A stretch of 64,000 bases of DNA from Mycobacterium sp. DL (GCF_039729195.1 NZ_CP155796.1:1116001-1180000); one strand, 5' to 3'; counted from the stretch's first letter, positions 8,376 to 24,704 are shown. The notes: generated by a model from the sequence alone, not told the origin. Made by a program: numbers and translations.

Positions 8376-8903
8376 ATGGCCAAGGCTGAAAAGGCCACCG
8401 CGGTTGCCGACATCGCCGAGCAGTTCAAGGGGGCGACGGCGACGCTCGTCACCGAATACCGCGGACTGTCCGTCGCCAACCTCAAAGACCTGCGCCGTTC
8501 GCTCGGCGACACCGCCACGTACACCGTCGCCAAGAACACGCTGGTCAAGCGTGCCGCGGCGGAGGCCGGTGTCGAGGGGCTCGACGATCTGTTCGTCGGT
8601 CCCACCGCGATCGCGTTTGTCCAGGGCGAGGCCGTCGACGCCGCCAAGGCGATCAAGACGTTCGCCAAGGACAACAAGGCGCTCGTCATCAAGGGCGGCT
8701 ACATGGACGGTCGCGCGTTGACCGTCGCAGAGGTCGAGCAGATCGCCGATCTGGAGTCCCGCGAGGTGCTGCTGGCCAAGCTGGCCGGCGCGATGAAGGC
8801 AAACCTCTCCAAGGCCGCTGGCCTGTTCAACGCTCCGGCGTCGCAGGTCGCACGGTTGGCAGCCGCGCTGCAGGAGAAGAAGAGCACCGAAGAAGCCGCG
8901 TAG
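8376..8903 (+). CDS. rplJ: 50S ribosomal protein L10
   Basis: 175 residues, the usual mycobacterial length. The N-terminal domain ([20 protein letters not shown], then [20 protein letters not shown]) binds 23S rRNA at the L11 stalk base; the C-terminal helix ([20 protein letters not shown]) is the docking platform for L7/L12 dimers. The start is the ATG at 8376, seven bases after GAGGAGG; an out-of-frame ATG at 8372 is ignored. It lies downstream of the L10 leader and 58 bases upstream of rplL, and is expected to be autoregulated through that leader. Confidence 0.98.
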   Translation: MAKAEKATAVADIAEQFKGATATLVTEYRGLSVANLKDLRRSLGDTATYTVAKNTLVKRAAAEAGVEGLDDLFVGPTAIAFVQGEAVDAAKAIKTFAKDNKALVIKGGYMDGRALTVAEVEQIADLESREVLLAKLAGAMKANLSKAAGLFNAPASQVARLAAALQEKKSTEEAA

Positions 8904-8961
8904 CGGCGTTACGACCAGCACCACCCACCAGCCAAGAAGAAAAATCAGGAAGGACCACATC

Positions 8962-9351
8962 ATGGCCAAGATTTCCACCGATGACCTGCTCGACGCGTTC
9001 AAGGAACTGACGCTGCTGGAGCTCTCGGAGTTCGTGAAGAAGTTCGAGGAGACCTTCGACGTCACCGCCGCCGCGCCGGTCGCCGTCGCGGCTGCCGGCC
9101 CCGCCGGCGGTGCCCCGGCCGAGGCCGCCGAGGAGCAGAGCGAGTTCGACGTCATCCTCGAGGGTGCCGGCGAGAAGAAGATCGGCGTCATCAAGGTCGT
9201 TCGCGAGATCGTTTCGGGTCTGGGTCTCAAGGAAGCCAAGGATCTGGTCGACAGCGCCCCCAAGCCGCTGCTCGAGAAGGTCACCAAGGAAGCCGCCGAG
9301 GAAGCCAAGGGCAAGCTCGAGGCTGCCGGCGCATCGGTCACCGTCAAGTAA
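8962..9351 (+). CDS. rplL: 50S ribosomal protein L7/L12
   Basis: 129 residues with the three standard parts: a helical N-terminal dimerisation domain ([20 protein letters not shown]), an Ala/Pro/Gly-rich hinge near residues 35-55, and a C-terminal factor-binding domain beginning [17 protein letters not shown], which recruits EF-Tu and EF-G to the ribosome. The ribosome-binding site AGGA at 8949-8955 precedes the ATG. A strong hairpin follows the stop codon, closing the rplJ-rplL unit. The typical gene order rplJ-rplL is intact. Confidence 0.98.
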   Translation: MAKISTDDLLDAFKELTLLELSEFVKKFEETFDVTAAAPVAVAAAGPAGGAPAEAAEEQSEFDVILEGAGEKKIGVIKVVREIVSGLGLKEAKDLVDSAPKPLLEKVTKEAAEEAKGKLEAAGASVTVK

Positions 9352-9365
9352 GACCGAACTGCATC

Positions 9366-9401
9366 ACTGTGGGGCCGACCCGTTGGGGTCGGCCCCACAG
9401 T
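9366..9401 (+). terminator. rplL terminator hairpin
   Basis: A perfect 16-base-pair stem (9366-9381 with 9386-9401) around the loop GTTG, beginning 14 bases after the rplL stop. There is no long T run behind it, as is common for mycobacterial terminators. Together with 9402-9595, which holds a smaller inverted repeat GTCGGT/ACCGAC (9485-9501), it fills the gap before mkl. Confidence 0.8.
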
Positions 9402-9595
9402 GCTGTCTGCAGGAACCCGTAAGGGCGTGACGGCGTCGCTCTGGCAAACTGACCAGCCACGACATGGTCCCGTTCGCCAGTCTCGTCGGTTGTTCACCGA
9501 CCGAGTGTTGTGGTGTGGGCGGGTAGGTTACAGTGACTCAAGCCACAGGCGGGGAGCATGTGGCGTGGCGTCGAGCACTGGCGAGAGGAATTCGC

Positions 9596-10678
9596 GTGGG
9601 CATTGGTATTCAGGTCGAGGGACTCACGAAGTCCTTCGGGTCCCAGCGAATCTGGGAGGACGTCACCTTCGACCTCCCCGCCGGTGAGGTCAGCGTTCTG
9701 CTGGGCCCGTCGGGTACCGGTAAGTCGGTGTTCCTGAAGTCGCTGATCGGTCTGCTGCGTCCTGAACGCGGCAAGATCATCGTCGACGGCACCAACATCA
9801 TCGAGTGCTCCGCCAAGGAGCTCTACGAGATCCGCACGCTGTTCGGAGTGATGTTCCAGGACGGTGCGCTGTTCGGCTCGATGAGCCTGTACGACAACAC
9901 CGCCTTCCCCTTGCGTGAGCACACCAAGAAGAAGGAAAGCGAAATCCGTCAGATCGTGATGGAGAAGCTGGATCTGGTGGGCCTCGGCGGCGACGAGACG
10001 AAGTTCCCCGGCGAGATCTCCGGCGGTATGCGCAAGCGTGCCGGCCTGGCCCGCTCCCTGGTCCTGGATCCGCAGATCATCCTCTGCGACGAGCCGGACT
10101 CGGGTCTGGACCCGGTGCGTACTGCCTACCTGTCTCAGCTGCTGATCGACATCAACGCTCAGATCGACTGCACGATCCTGATCGTGACGCACAACATCAA
10201 CATCGCCCGCACCGTGCCCGACAACATGGGCATGCTCTTCCGCAAGAAGCTGGTGATGTTCGGGCCCCGCGAGGTGCTGCTGACCAGCGACGAGCCTGTC
10301 GTCAAGCAGTTCCTCAACGGTCGGCGCCTCGGCCCGATCGGTATGTCGGAGGAGAAGGACGAAGGCACGATGGCCGAAGAGCAGGCCATGGCCGACGCCG
10401 GACACCACGACGGTGGCGTCGAGGAGATCGAAGGTGTGCCGCCACAGATCCAGGCCACCCCGGGTATGCCGGAGCGCCAGGCCGTGGGTCGCCGTCAGGC
10501 CCGGGTCCGCGAGATCATGAGCACCCTGCCGCCGGCGGCGCAGGAAGCCATCCGCGACGACCTCGAAGGCACGCACAAGTACAGTTCGCACGAATTCGGC
10601 GGCGAGCCCTCCACGCATCATCGTCGCGTCGAGGACGACGCACCCACCGGTCGCATTCCGGTCGCCGGCGAGCGCTAG
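9596..10678 (+). CDS. mkl: Mce-transport ATPase Mkl (MlaF-like)
   Basis: 360 residues from the GTG at 9596, which has GAGAGG eight bases upstream and gives the start MGIGIQVEGLTKSF; an in-frame ATG-type start at 9533 would add 21 residues. It is an ABC ATPase: Walker A GPSGTGKS (residues 37-44), Q-loop in VMFQDGALFG, signature ISGGMRKRAGLARSLV, Walker B ILCDEP with D-loop SGLDP, and switch His in IVTHN. The C-terminal tail of about 110 residues is Glu/Gly-rich and typical of mycobacterial Mkl. Mkl energises the Mce lipid and sterol importers together with YrbE permeases encoded elsewhere. It stands alone here between hairpin terminators. Confidence 0.95.
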   Translation: MGIGIQVEGLTKSFGSQRIWEDVTFDLPAGEVSVLLGPSGTGKSVFLKSLIGLLRPERGKIIVDGTNIIECSAKELYEIRTLFGVMFQDGALFGSMSLYDNTAFPLREHTKKKESEIRQIVMEKLDLVGLGGDETKFPGEISGGMRKRAGLARSLVLDPQIILCDEPDSGLDPVRTAYLSQLLIDINAQIDCTILIVTHNINIARTVPDNMGMLFRKKLVMFGPREVLLTSDEPVVKQFLNGRRLGPIGMSEEKDEGTMAEEQAMADAGHHDGGVEEIEGVPPQIQATPGMPERQAVGRRQARVREIMSTLPPAAQEAIRDDLEGTHKYSSHEFGGEPSTHHRRVEDDAPTGRIPVAGER

Positions 10679-10690
10679 ACCACACCTGCA

Positions 10691-10719
10691 CGACGGCGGC
10701 GCACAGAGCGCCGCCGTCG
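10691..10719 (+). terminator. mkl terminator hairpin
   Basis: CGACGGCGGCGC (10691-10702) pairs with GCGCCGCCGTCG (10708-10719) around a 5-base loop, starting 12 bases after the mkl stop. It is a 12-base-pair GC-rich stem with no T tract. Confidence 0.7.
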
Positions 10720-11171
10720 ACTCGTGCTGCGCAGCCGTACAGCCGGTCCAGCGCGGACGAGTTCTCCGCGGCTGACCGGCAATTCCCTGGTCAACGGCGT
10801 GCCGCACCATATGCGGGCCGGATGTCGGCCTGACGAATCAGTGCAATTTCAGCAACTGATCGATTCGTGATTTCGCAAGCAATGCCGATTCGTGTGGCCG
10901 GTGTGACTGCCGTTGCTAATTCACGACGAGTTCGCCGAGAAATAAACCTCTGGTGTCGACCCCTGTGTCATCGGTCCCGTGGCCATCGTTGAAAACCGGC
11001 CACTAGCAGTCCGATCAGTATTTTCGTCTACAGCCGTCAATTTTTTGTTCGTTGGTCTTGCGAAGTTGATCTGCCCGCCTATACAGTTTGCCAGAATCGC
11101 AAATCAGCGTTGTAAAACCTTTTCCGGGCCGATCGCACGGCGACGCTCCGCGATATTGGGACAGGAGACGT
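10720..11171 (+). promoter_or_regulatory. Intergenic region and promoter of the first acidic hydrolase
   Basis: About 450 bases without a credible gene and with lower GC than the surroundings, especially 10820-11110. A promoter candidate is TTGCGA (11058-11063) with TATACA (11080-11085), 16 bases apart; the gene begins at 11172 after AGGAGA. The box TACAGTTTGCCAGA (11082-11095) recurs as TACGGTTTGCCGGA (13012-13025) before the paralogous gene, suggesting a shared promoter or regulator site. The remainder shows nothing I can name. Confidence 0.5.
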
Positions 11172-12950
11172 ATGGTCGACCGCTACCGGGTCTGGTTGGG
11201 GGCAGGCGTTCTAGCGGGGGGTGTATCGGCAGCGATGCTGGCCGGTGCCGGCGTTGCCCTTGCGGACGACGGCACGTCGTCGAGTGCAGGCGCGCAGGGG
11301 TACTCGGGGTCCGGGGACTCCGAGAGTGCCAAGGCTGGACCACGATCCAAATCCGAGGCCGACAAGCCCAGCAGGGCAGCGGCCGACGCAGACGCCGACG
11401 ACAGCGACAGCGGCGTGGACGGGGAAACCGAATCCGGGGTCGACCTGGACGACGAGGCCGCTCCGGACGACGAGGCCGCTCCGGACGACGACGATGAGGA
11501 CGCTGCGGACGACGCGGAAGTCCCCGAAGACCCTGAAGACGAAGTCGCCGCCCCCGACTCGGACTCCGCGGAGACCGAGTCGCCGGGAGGGAAGCACCGT
11601 GCACCCGAGTCCGAGGAATCGACGCCGGCCGAGGGTTCGACGGAGGTGGTTGTCGAGACACCGGCGACGCCGGTCGAGCCTGAGGCGCCGAGTGTCGCGC
11701 CAGTTGCTGACGCCGCCGTCGGGAGACCCGACGCCGAGGAGCCCAGCACATTCGTCGCGAGCATCGAGACAGACCTCACCAGCGAGGCCGGAGCCGTGGT
11801 GATGCGGACCGCCGCGGAGACCGTCCCGTGGGCAGCGGACGCCCCGCCCGCGCTGCTCGACTTCTTCAACGACATGGGCACCTTCGTCTACAACCTGTAC
11901 ACCAGCACGATGCAGTTCCTTGCCGGGCCGGCGCGCGCCCCGTTCGGCAGCAGCGTCCGGGTCGAGAGGTCGACACTGACGCTCGGAAGCGGCGTCGTCG
12001 TTCCCGCGGACTGGTATTTCCCCGACAACGACGAGGCCCCGACCGGGCTGATCTACTTCCAGCACGGCTTCCTCGCGACCGCGTCGTTCTACAGCGCAAC
12101 TGCGGCATACCTGGCGGAGAAGACGAACAGCATCGTCGTGGCGCCGACGCTGACATGGAACGTCTTCGACACCGATGACTATCCGCTGATGCTGCCGCAC
12201 ACCCACCGTGCCGTCGCCGACCTGTTCGTGGGCGACCGCTCGGTGCTCAATGCGAGCGCCCGAGCGGCGGGATTCGCCGGGACGTTGCCCACCCGGGTCG
12301 TGCTTGCCGGTCATTCGGCCGGCGGCGGTCTGGTCGCAGGCACGGCTCGGTACCTGGTCGAATCCGGTGTCGCCGACGACCTGGCCGGTGTGGTGATGTT
12401 CGACGGCGTGGGGTTCCTGGACCACATGAGCGCGGATCTGGCGAAGATCCCGCACTCCATCCCGGTGTACAACCTCGCCGCTGAGCCCGATAGTTGGAAC
12501 ACCTACGGTGACGCCAACATCCGGCTCGTAGAGGCGCGGCCGGGTATGTTCACCGGCGTCATGGTCGAAGGCGGATCGCACTCCGATTCCATGCAGAGCG
12601 CCAGCCCGATCGTGCAGTTCATGTCCTACCTTGCGACCGGTTTCTCGACGCAGATGAACATCAATGCCAACGAGATCCTCGCGGCCGGCTGGATCAACGA
12701 CATGTTCGCCGGGACGCACACGGCGAAGCTCTACGGTCCCGCGGGCACCACCCTCGACATCGTGGACGGCTGGTGGACACGGGTGGCCCACATCCTGCCC
12801 ACCGAGTGGGTCGACCTGAAGCTGTACGAGCAGGTGTATGCGTGCCTGCTCAATCCGACGACCATGTACTGCAGCTACTTCCCGTGGTTCCAGACGGCCC
12901 GCTGGTTCGAGCCGATGATTCCGCACCGCTCGGACACCGTCGCCGCCTGA
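11172..12950 (+). CDS. Secreted alpha/beta hydrolase with Asp/Glu-rich linker
   Basis: 592 residues from the ATG at 11172 (AGGAGA upstream). Residues 1-31 are a signal peptide (WLGAGVLAGGVSAAMLAG, cut after ALA31). Residues about 32-205 are low-complexity, rich in Asp, Glu, Ala and Pro, with a duplicated DDEAAP unit encoded by an 18-base direct repeat at 11448-11483. The hydrolase domain follows: the oxyanion-type LIYFQHGFLA and the nucleophile elbow GHSAGGG with Ser382; a late acid and His are expected near GSHSDSM. Architecture suggests an exported, perhaps cell-surface esterase or lipase held away from the membrane by a highly charged spacer. The next gene is a paralogue in the same orientation. 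Substrate unknown. Confidence 0.85.
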   Translation: MVDRYRVWLGAGVLAGGVSAAMLAGAGVALADDGTSSSAGAQGYSGSGDSESAKAGPRSKSEADKPSRAAADADADDSDSGVDGETESGVDLDDEAAPDDEAAPDDDDEDAADDAEVPEDPEDEVAAPDSDSAETESPGGKHRAPESEESTPAEGSTEVVVETPATPVEPEAPSVAPVADAAVGRPDAEEPSTFVASIETDLTSEAGAVVMRTAAETVPWAADAPPALLDFFNDMGTFVYNLYTSTMQFLAGPARAPFGSSVRVERSTLTLGSGVVVPADWYFPDNDEAPTGLIYFQHGFLATASFYSATAAYLAEKTNSIVVAPTLTWNVFDTDDYPLMLPHTHRAVADLFVGDRSVLNASARAAGFAGTLPTRVVLAGHSAGGGLVAGTARYLVESGVADDLAGVVMFDGVGFLDHMSADLAKIPHSIPVYNLAAEPDSWNTYGDANIRLVEARPGMFTGVMVEGGSHSDSMQSASPIVQFMSYLATGFSTQMNINANEILAAGWINDMFAGTHTAKLYGPAGTTLDIVDGWWTRVAHILPTEWVDLKLYEQVYACLLNPTTMYCSYFPWFQTARWFEPMIPHRSDTVAA

Positions 12951-13043
12951 TCTGTCGCCCGGGGCGACTGCACAGATTCCGGAAATCGGCATTTGAGTCG
13001 AGCGACCGCGATACGGTTTGCCGGATTTGGATAGGGGTCAACG

Positions 13044-14897
13044 ATGTTCGACCGAGTGTCGATGTGGATGGGCGCAGGCGTGGTCACGGCCGGTGTGGCC
13101 GCCGCCATGCTCGGCGGAGCCGGAGTGGCGATCGCATCCACGGAACCGGGCGCCGGCGGTGAGACATCCACGTCCGACGCGTCGGAAGCCGGCAACCCCC
13201 GCGCCGAACGCGACAAGGCCGAATCCGACACCAAAACCGACGCCGAAGAAACCGACCCCGACACCGACGAAACCGACGCTGACGAGACCGACGGCGCCGA
13301 GGCCGACGCTGACCAGACCGACGCCGAAGCCGAGGAGACCGACGGCGACGAGATCGACGCCGACGAGATCGACGCCGAGGAACCCGAAGCCGAGGAGACC
13401 GCAGCCGAGGAAACCGATTCGACCGGCCGGAACGACGAGACGGATGTCGACACGGATGTCGACACGGATGTCGACACGGATGTCGAGACCGAGGTCGAGA
13501 CGACCTTGCCCGTGACCCCGGTGACGCCGGTGACGCCGGTGACCGAAACGCTCGACATGACGCCGGATGCGCTCGTTCTCGCCGATCCCACCGAACCGAC
13601 GACCGGGTCGGCCGGCGCCGCGGACACCGCCCTCGATACCGATACCGATGCCGAGGCGGCGGAGGTGATCGAGCCGACCCCGGCCGTCGCGCGGCTGACG
13701 GTGGTGTCGGCGGCGGCCGAGACCACCGCCGAGGTGTCAGCGCCCAAGCAGACGCTGCTCAGCATCGTCGGGACCATCGTCTTCAACCTGTATTCGTTTG
13801 CGATCAGGGTGTTCGGCGGTCCACCGCTGCTGCCGTGGGGCAGCACGGTCACGGTCCGCAGCTCGAAGGTGGAGATCGACTGCGGCGACGGATATGTGGT
13901 GCCCGCGGACTGGTATGTCCCGGAGGGGCCGACGCCGACACGACTGATCTACCTGCAGCACGGCTTCCTGGCTGCCGGACCGTTCTACAGCTACACGGCG
14001 TCCCGGTTGGCGGAAGCCACCCACAGCATCGTCGTCACCACGTCGCTGACGTCGAACTTCCTGGCGTGTGACGGCTGCTGGGTCGGCGGCACGCAGATGC
14101 ACGAGGCGGTGGCGGGCCTGTTCGTCGACGGCAACACCGCTCTGGCCGACAGCGCGGCAGCGGCGGGGTACAGCCCTTCGCTGCTGGCCGGCGTCGACCG
14201 GGTGGTGCTGATGGGGCACTCCGCGGGCGGCGGGCTGGCGGCAGGGGCCGCGGGCTACATGGCCCACAACGGCGCGGTCGACCGGCTGGCAGGGGTGGTG
14301 ATGCTCGACGGCGTGGGCTTCGGTCAGGTCCTGCCCGAGGCATTGGAGAAACTGCCCGACGAAGTGCCCATCTACAACCTCGCCGGCAAGGCCTACTACT
14401 GGAACATGAACGGGTCCTCTGGCATCGCGCTCGAGCAGGCCCGGTCCGGCCAGTTCCACAGCGTGCGCCTCATCGGTGGCTTGCACTCCGACACGATGCT
14501 CGGCGGTAACCCGCTGGTCCAGGCCGGGCTCAACCTGGTCACCGGATGGTCGAAGATCGAGAACGTCAAGGCGGCCGAAATCCTCAGTGCCGCCTGGGTC
14601 AACGACATGTTCGCCGGAGCACCCACGCCCGGGTCGCCCTACTACGGAGTCGCGGGCGACACGCTCACGATCGACACTCCCAGGGGCACCGCGACGGCCT
14701 ACGTGATGCCGGGGCCGCCCGAGCGGCTGACGTTCATCGACAAGGTGTTCCAGTTCTTCGCGAACATCGCCTTCGGCATCAACTTCGCGACCTGTGTTGC
14801 GCCCTCGGACGAATTGTCCACATCAAACACCGTGTTATCTCTTGACGGAAGGACGAAACCGGGCCAATCTATTGGCCAGCAATGTATGCAGGGATGA
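13044..14897 (+). CDS. Secreted alpha/beta hydrolase with Asp/Glu-rich linker (paralogue)
   Basis: 617 residues, same plan as the preceding gene: a signal peptide ending AIA31, an acidic Thr-Asp-Glu linker to about residue 230, then an alpha/beta hydrolase domain with LIYLQHGFLAAGPFYSY and the nucleophile elbow GHSAGGG (Ser393); GGLHSDTM is the probable His region, as in the neighbour. The linker contains DNA tandem repeats (13441-13500 and 13512-13546). The two proteins match along signal peptide and catalytic domain but their linkers differ in sequence and length, as expected for a fast-evolving spacer after gene duplication. The extra C-terminal tail past residue 580 has two Cys. Role unknown; an envelope esterase is likely. 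Confidence 0.85.
   Translation: MFDRVSMWMGAGVVTAGVAAAMLGGAGVAIASTEPGAGGETSTSDASEAGNPRAERDKAESDTKTDAEETDPDTDETDADETDGAEADADQTDAEAEETDGDEIDADEIDAEEPEAEETAAEETDSTGRNDETDVDTDVDTDVDTDVETEVETTLPVTPVTPVTPVTETLDMTPDALVLADPTEPTTGSAGAADTALDTDTDAEAAEVIEPTPAVARLTVVSAAAETTAEVSAPKQTLLSIVGTIVFNLYSFAIRVFGGPPLLPWGSTVTVRSSKVEIDCGDGYVVPADWYVPEGPTPTRLIYLQHGFLAAGPFYSYTASRLAEATHSIVVTTSLTSNFLACDGCWVGGTQMHEAVAGLFVDGNTALADSAAAAGYSPSLLAGVDRVVLMGHSAGGGLAAGAAGYMAHNGAVDRLAGVVMLDGVGFGQVLPEALEKLPDEVPIYNLAGKAYYWNMNGSSGIALEQARSGQFHSVRLIGGLHSDTMLGGNPLVQAGLNLVTGWSKIENVKAAEILSAAWVNDMFAGAPTPGSPYYGVAGDTLTIDTPRGTATAYVMPGPPERLTFIDKVFQFFANIAFGINFATCVAPSDELSTSNTVLSLDGRTKPGQSIGQQCMQG
13441..13500 (+). repeat. 12-base tandem repeat in hydrolase linker
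   Basis: The unit CGGATGTCGACA occurs three times in succession from 13441, then once with one change (CGGATGTCGAGA) and once degenerate (CCGAGGTCGAGA). It stays in frame and encodes repeated Thr-Asp-Val-Asp. Copy-number change would lengthen or shorten the spacer without a frameshift. Confidence 0.85.
13512..13546 (+). repeat. 9-base tandem repeat in hydrolase linker
   Basis: Four near-identical 9-base units of the form GTGACGCCG (the first GTGACCCCG, the last partial) encode Val-Thr-Pro repeats directly after the Asp-rich repeat. In frame, so variation would change linker length only. Confidence 0.75.
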
Positions 14898-14946
14898 GAG
14901 CGATCAGGGCCGCCAGCCAGCGCCTGACCGTCCCTGCTTGCGGATG

Positions 14947-14975
14947 TTGAGGAATATGCCGTCCTGCGGTACTGT
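14947..14975 (+). promoter_or_regulatory. Probable rpoB promoter
   Basis: TTGAGG (14947-14952) and TACTGT (14970-14975) are 17 bases apart. A start near 14982 would give a leader of about 180-200 bases before rpoB. The intergenic stretch 14898-15161 holds no other gene; mycobacterial rpoB is known to have more than one promoter, and I cannot place a second with confidence. Confidence 0.5.
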
Positions 14976-15152
14976 TGGACGTTGCGCTGGCTGCATCCTG
15001 CCCACCTCACCCGCCTACGACATCGTGAACAAGCCTGAGCCCTGCTCAGTGATCTAGTCGCGTGCCGTGCGTCAGAGTTCCGGGCCTGAGCGGCCAGCCG
15101 AACCGACGCAGATATCGCGACAAATGGTCCGGTCCCATCCGGCTCCTGATAG

Positions 15153-22669
<7,517 letters not shown>

Positions 22670-22682
22670 TCGAAACCGAAAG

Positions 22683-22718
22683 AGCCCCTGCCCCCCGTTC
22701 GGGAGGCGGGGGCTTTTT
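22683..22718 (+). terminator. rpoBC intrinsic terminator
   Basis: AGCCCCTGCCCCCCG pairs with the downstream GGAGGCGGGGGCT around a TTCG tetraloop and is followed by TTTTT. This is the most canonical intrinsic terminator in the window, 14 bases after the rpoC stop. Confidence 0.92.
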
Positions 22719-22725
22719 CGTGCGA

Positions 22726-22754
22726 TTGGCTGCACCCTCGGCGCGGCGTAAAAT
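22726..22754 (+). promoter_or_regulatory. Promoter of leaderless small membrane gene
   Basis: TTGGCT (22726-22731), a 17-base spacer and TAAAAT (22749-22754) make the strongest-looking sigma-A-type promoter in this part of the window. Its expected start point coincides with the A of the ATG at 22761, so the message would be leaderless. Confidence 0.65.
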
Positions 22755-22760
22755 CCGCGC

Positions 22761-23000
22761 ATGACCGCGGTGGTTGTCGTAGCGGTGATCGTCGTGATCG
22801 TCGTGATCGTCGTGATCGCCGCGGTGGCCGTCGCCATCCTGCGCCGAAGCGCCTCGCCCGCGGCCCGATACCGGCGTGATCTGCGAGGTATCCGACGGAT
22901 CCGACGGGGTGCTCGAGGCGGCGAACCCGGTGGGTTGACCATGCACCCGAATCACGATGCAGTCGTCGGCTACCGCACCGGAACGGTCGGCCCCTTCTAG
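22761..23000 (+). CDS. Small single-pass membrane protein, unknown function
   Basis: 79 residues. One hydrophobic N-terminal helix of almost only Val, Ile and Ala (residues 3-27), then an Arg-rich stretch (LRRSASPAARYRRDLRGIRRIRRG), then a tail with TMHPNHDAVVGYRTG. The charge distribution implies the Arg-rich part is cytosolic. No domain recognised. Support for it being real: an excellent promoter placed so that transcription starts at the ATG, a position just after the rpoBC terminator, and a stop that abuts the convergent next gene (4-base overlap). The helix is encoded by a 9-base tandem repeat at 22785-22820 (GTGATCGTC three times, then GTGATCGCC). Confidence 0.6.
   Translation: MTAVVVVAVIVVIVVIVVIAAVAVAILRRSASPAARYRRDLRGIRRIRRGARGGEPGGLTMHPNHDAVVGYRTGTVGPF
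22785..22820 (+). repeat. 9-base tandem repeat encoding a membrane helix
   Basis: Three exact copies of GTGATCGTC and a fourth with one change (GTGATCGCC) encode Val-Ile-Val repeats in the membrane helix of the small protein. Unit length keeps the frame, so slippage would alter helix length by three residues. Confidence 0.8.
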
Positions 23001-23899
23001 CCGCCGGTGCCCTCCACGATGACCCCTGCGGCGTCCTCGTACGGTTTGACCACCGACGTGAAGTCCGAGTCGGCCCCCTGGGCGGCCATGGTCTGCTCCC
23101 AGAGTGCGCCCACCGCGTCGGCGATCGGTGTCGGGGTCTCGAGCATTGCCGCCTCCCGCAGATAGAGCCGGACGTCCTTGACCATGAGACCGGTCGCGAA
23201 GCCGTAGTCGAAGGTACGGGGCAGCACTGCGCGGGGGAACTTGTCGCGGCTGGCGTGGGTGCCCCCGGATCCGGCGTTGAGGACGTCGAGGATGGCCTGC
23301 GGTTCGAGCCCGGCCTTCACCCCCATCACCATGACCTCGGCGGTCACCGCCAACGTCGTCGCGGCCACCAGGTTGTTCATCAGCTTCATGGTCTGAGCGG
23401 CGCCCGGTTTCTCGCCGACGAAGATCGGCCGGCCGATTGCCTCGAGCGCGGGGGCGACCGTGTCGAACTCGCTGCGTGGGCCGGAGACCATCACCGCCAG
23501 CGTGCCCTTCTCCGCCCCGGCGACGCCGCCGCTGACCGGGGCGTCGAATGCCGCGATGCTGCGTGCGGCGAACAGTCCGTGATTGTGTTCGGCGACATTG
23601 CTTCCCACCGTGGACAGGTCGATGTAATGCGTGATCCGGCTCCCGCCGATGACCCCGTCAGGTCCGGTCGCGACCTGCTCGGACACCGCGGGAGTGGGGA
23701 GGCTGGCCAGCACGGTGTCCGCGCGGTCGCCGACCTCCTTGACCGACTGCGCGCCGAGCGCGCCGAGGGCGACCGCAGCCGCCACCGCCTCGGGCCGGGC
23801 GTCGTAGACCACGACCCGGTGCCCGGCGGCGACGAGTCGAGCGGCCATGGGCCGACCCATGTTGCCTAGTCCGATGAACCCGAGATCCATGACCGGCAT
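22997..23899 (-). CDS. NAD(P)-dependent beta-hydroxyacid dehydrogenase (3-hydroxyisobutyrate dehydrogenase family)
   Basis: 300 residues. N-terminal Rossmann motif [18 protein letters not shown] (Gly-x-Gly-x-x-Gly), then the family substrate signature [20 protein letters not shown] (residues about 118-137) and the catalytic Lys in [17 protein letters not shown] (residues about 172-188), followed by the all-alpha C-terminal domain. Enzymes of this family oxidise 3-hydroxyisobutyrate (valine degradation), tartronate semialdehyde or similar acids. ATG 23899 is used; an ATG three codons later (23890) is possible. It is divergent from endonuclease IV across 52 bases. The exact substrate cannot be assigned; no valine-pathway neighbours are present. 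Confidence 0.88.
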   Translation of the reverse strand: MPVMDLGFIGLGNMGRPMAARLVAAGHRVVVYDARPEAVAAAVALGALGAQSVKEVGDRADTVLASLPTPAVSEQVATGPDGVIGGSRITHYIDLSTVGSNVAEHNHGLFAARSIAAFDAPVSGGVAGAEKGTLAVMVSGPRSEFDTVAPALEAIGRPIFVGEKPGAAQTMKLMNNLVAATTLAVTAEVMVMGVKAGLEPQAILDVLNAGSGGTHASRDKFPRAVLPRTFDYGFATGLMVKDVRLYLREAAMLETPTPIADAVGALWEQTMAAQGADSDFTSVVKPYEDAAGVIVEGTGG

Positions 23900-23951
23900 T
23901 GTGCCCGGCTACGCGCTCGGGGTGTCCGGCCCCGTCACTAGACTCGACGCC

Positions 23952-24704
23952 GTGCTCATAGGTTCCCACGTCCACGGTGACGATCCCCTGGCCGCCGCGC
24001 AGGCTGACGGCGCCGACGTCGTGCAGTTCTTCCTCGGCAACCCGCAGAGTTGGAAGAAGCCCCCGCCGAGGGAGGACGCCGAGGTGCTGAAGGCCTCGCC
24101 GATGCCGATCTACGTGCACGCGCCGTATCTGATCAACGTCGCGTCGGCCAACAACCGGGTGCGGATCCCGTCCCGCAAGATCCTCCAGGACACCTGCGAC
24201 GCGGCGTCGGCGATCAACGCGACTGCCGTCATCGTGCACGGCGGGCACGCCGACGACAACGACATGGACGCCGGGTTCGAGCGCTGGGTCAAGGCGCTGG
24301 CGAGCCTGAAGACCGACGTACCCGTCTATCTCGAGAACACCGCCGGCGGCGACCACGCGATGGCCCGGCACTTCGACACGATCGCTCGACTGTGGGATCA
24401 CATCGGCGACATGGGTATCGGGTTCTGCCTCGACACGTGCCACGCGTGGGCGGCGGGTGAGGCGCTGGTCGACGCCGTCGAACGGATCAAAGCGATCACC
24501 GGCCGGATCGACCTGGTGCACTGCAACGACTCGCGCGACGCCGCGGGTTCGGGCGCGGACCGCCACGCCAACTTCGGCGCCGGCCAGATCGATCCGCAAC
24601 TGCTGGCCGCCGTCGTCAAGGCCGCCGACGCCCCGGTGATCTGCGAGACCGCCGACGAGGGCCGTAAGGACGACATCGCGTTCCTGCGGGAGCACATCGG
24701 CTAG
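23952..24704 (+). CDS. nfo: Endonuclease IV
   Basis: 250 residues from the GTG at 23952 ([20 protein letters not shown]). The open frame extends upstream, but this start matches the mycobacterial enzyme and has TAGACT (23939-23944) seven bases before it, so the message is probably leaderless. Metal-binding residues of the AP-endonuclease TIM barrel are visible in [46 protein letters not shown] and [11 protein letters not shown]. It cleaves DNA 5' to abasic sites in base excision repair. In M. tuberculosis the same gene, end (Rv0670), lies close after rpoC. Confidence 0.95.
   Translation: MLIGSHVHGDDPLAAAQADGADVVQFFLGNPQSWKKPPPREDAEVLKASPMPIYVHAPYLINVASANNRVRIPSRKILQDTCDAASAINATAVIVHGGHADDNDMDAGFERWVKALASLKTDVPVYLENTAGGDHAMARHFDTIARLWDHIGDMGIGFCLDTCHAWAAGEALVDAVERIKAITGRIDLVHCNDSRDAAGSGADRHANFGAGQIDPQLLAAVVKAADAPVICETADEGRKDDIAFLREHIG

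Noticed and set aside
10979..11497. 172-codon open frame before and across the first acidic hydrolase
   Set aside because: Overlaps a signal-peptide-bearing gene in another frame and translates to Arg/Gly-rich low complexity.
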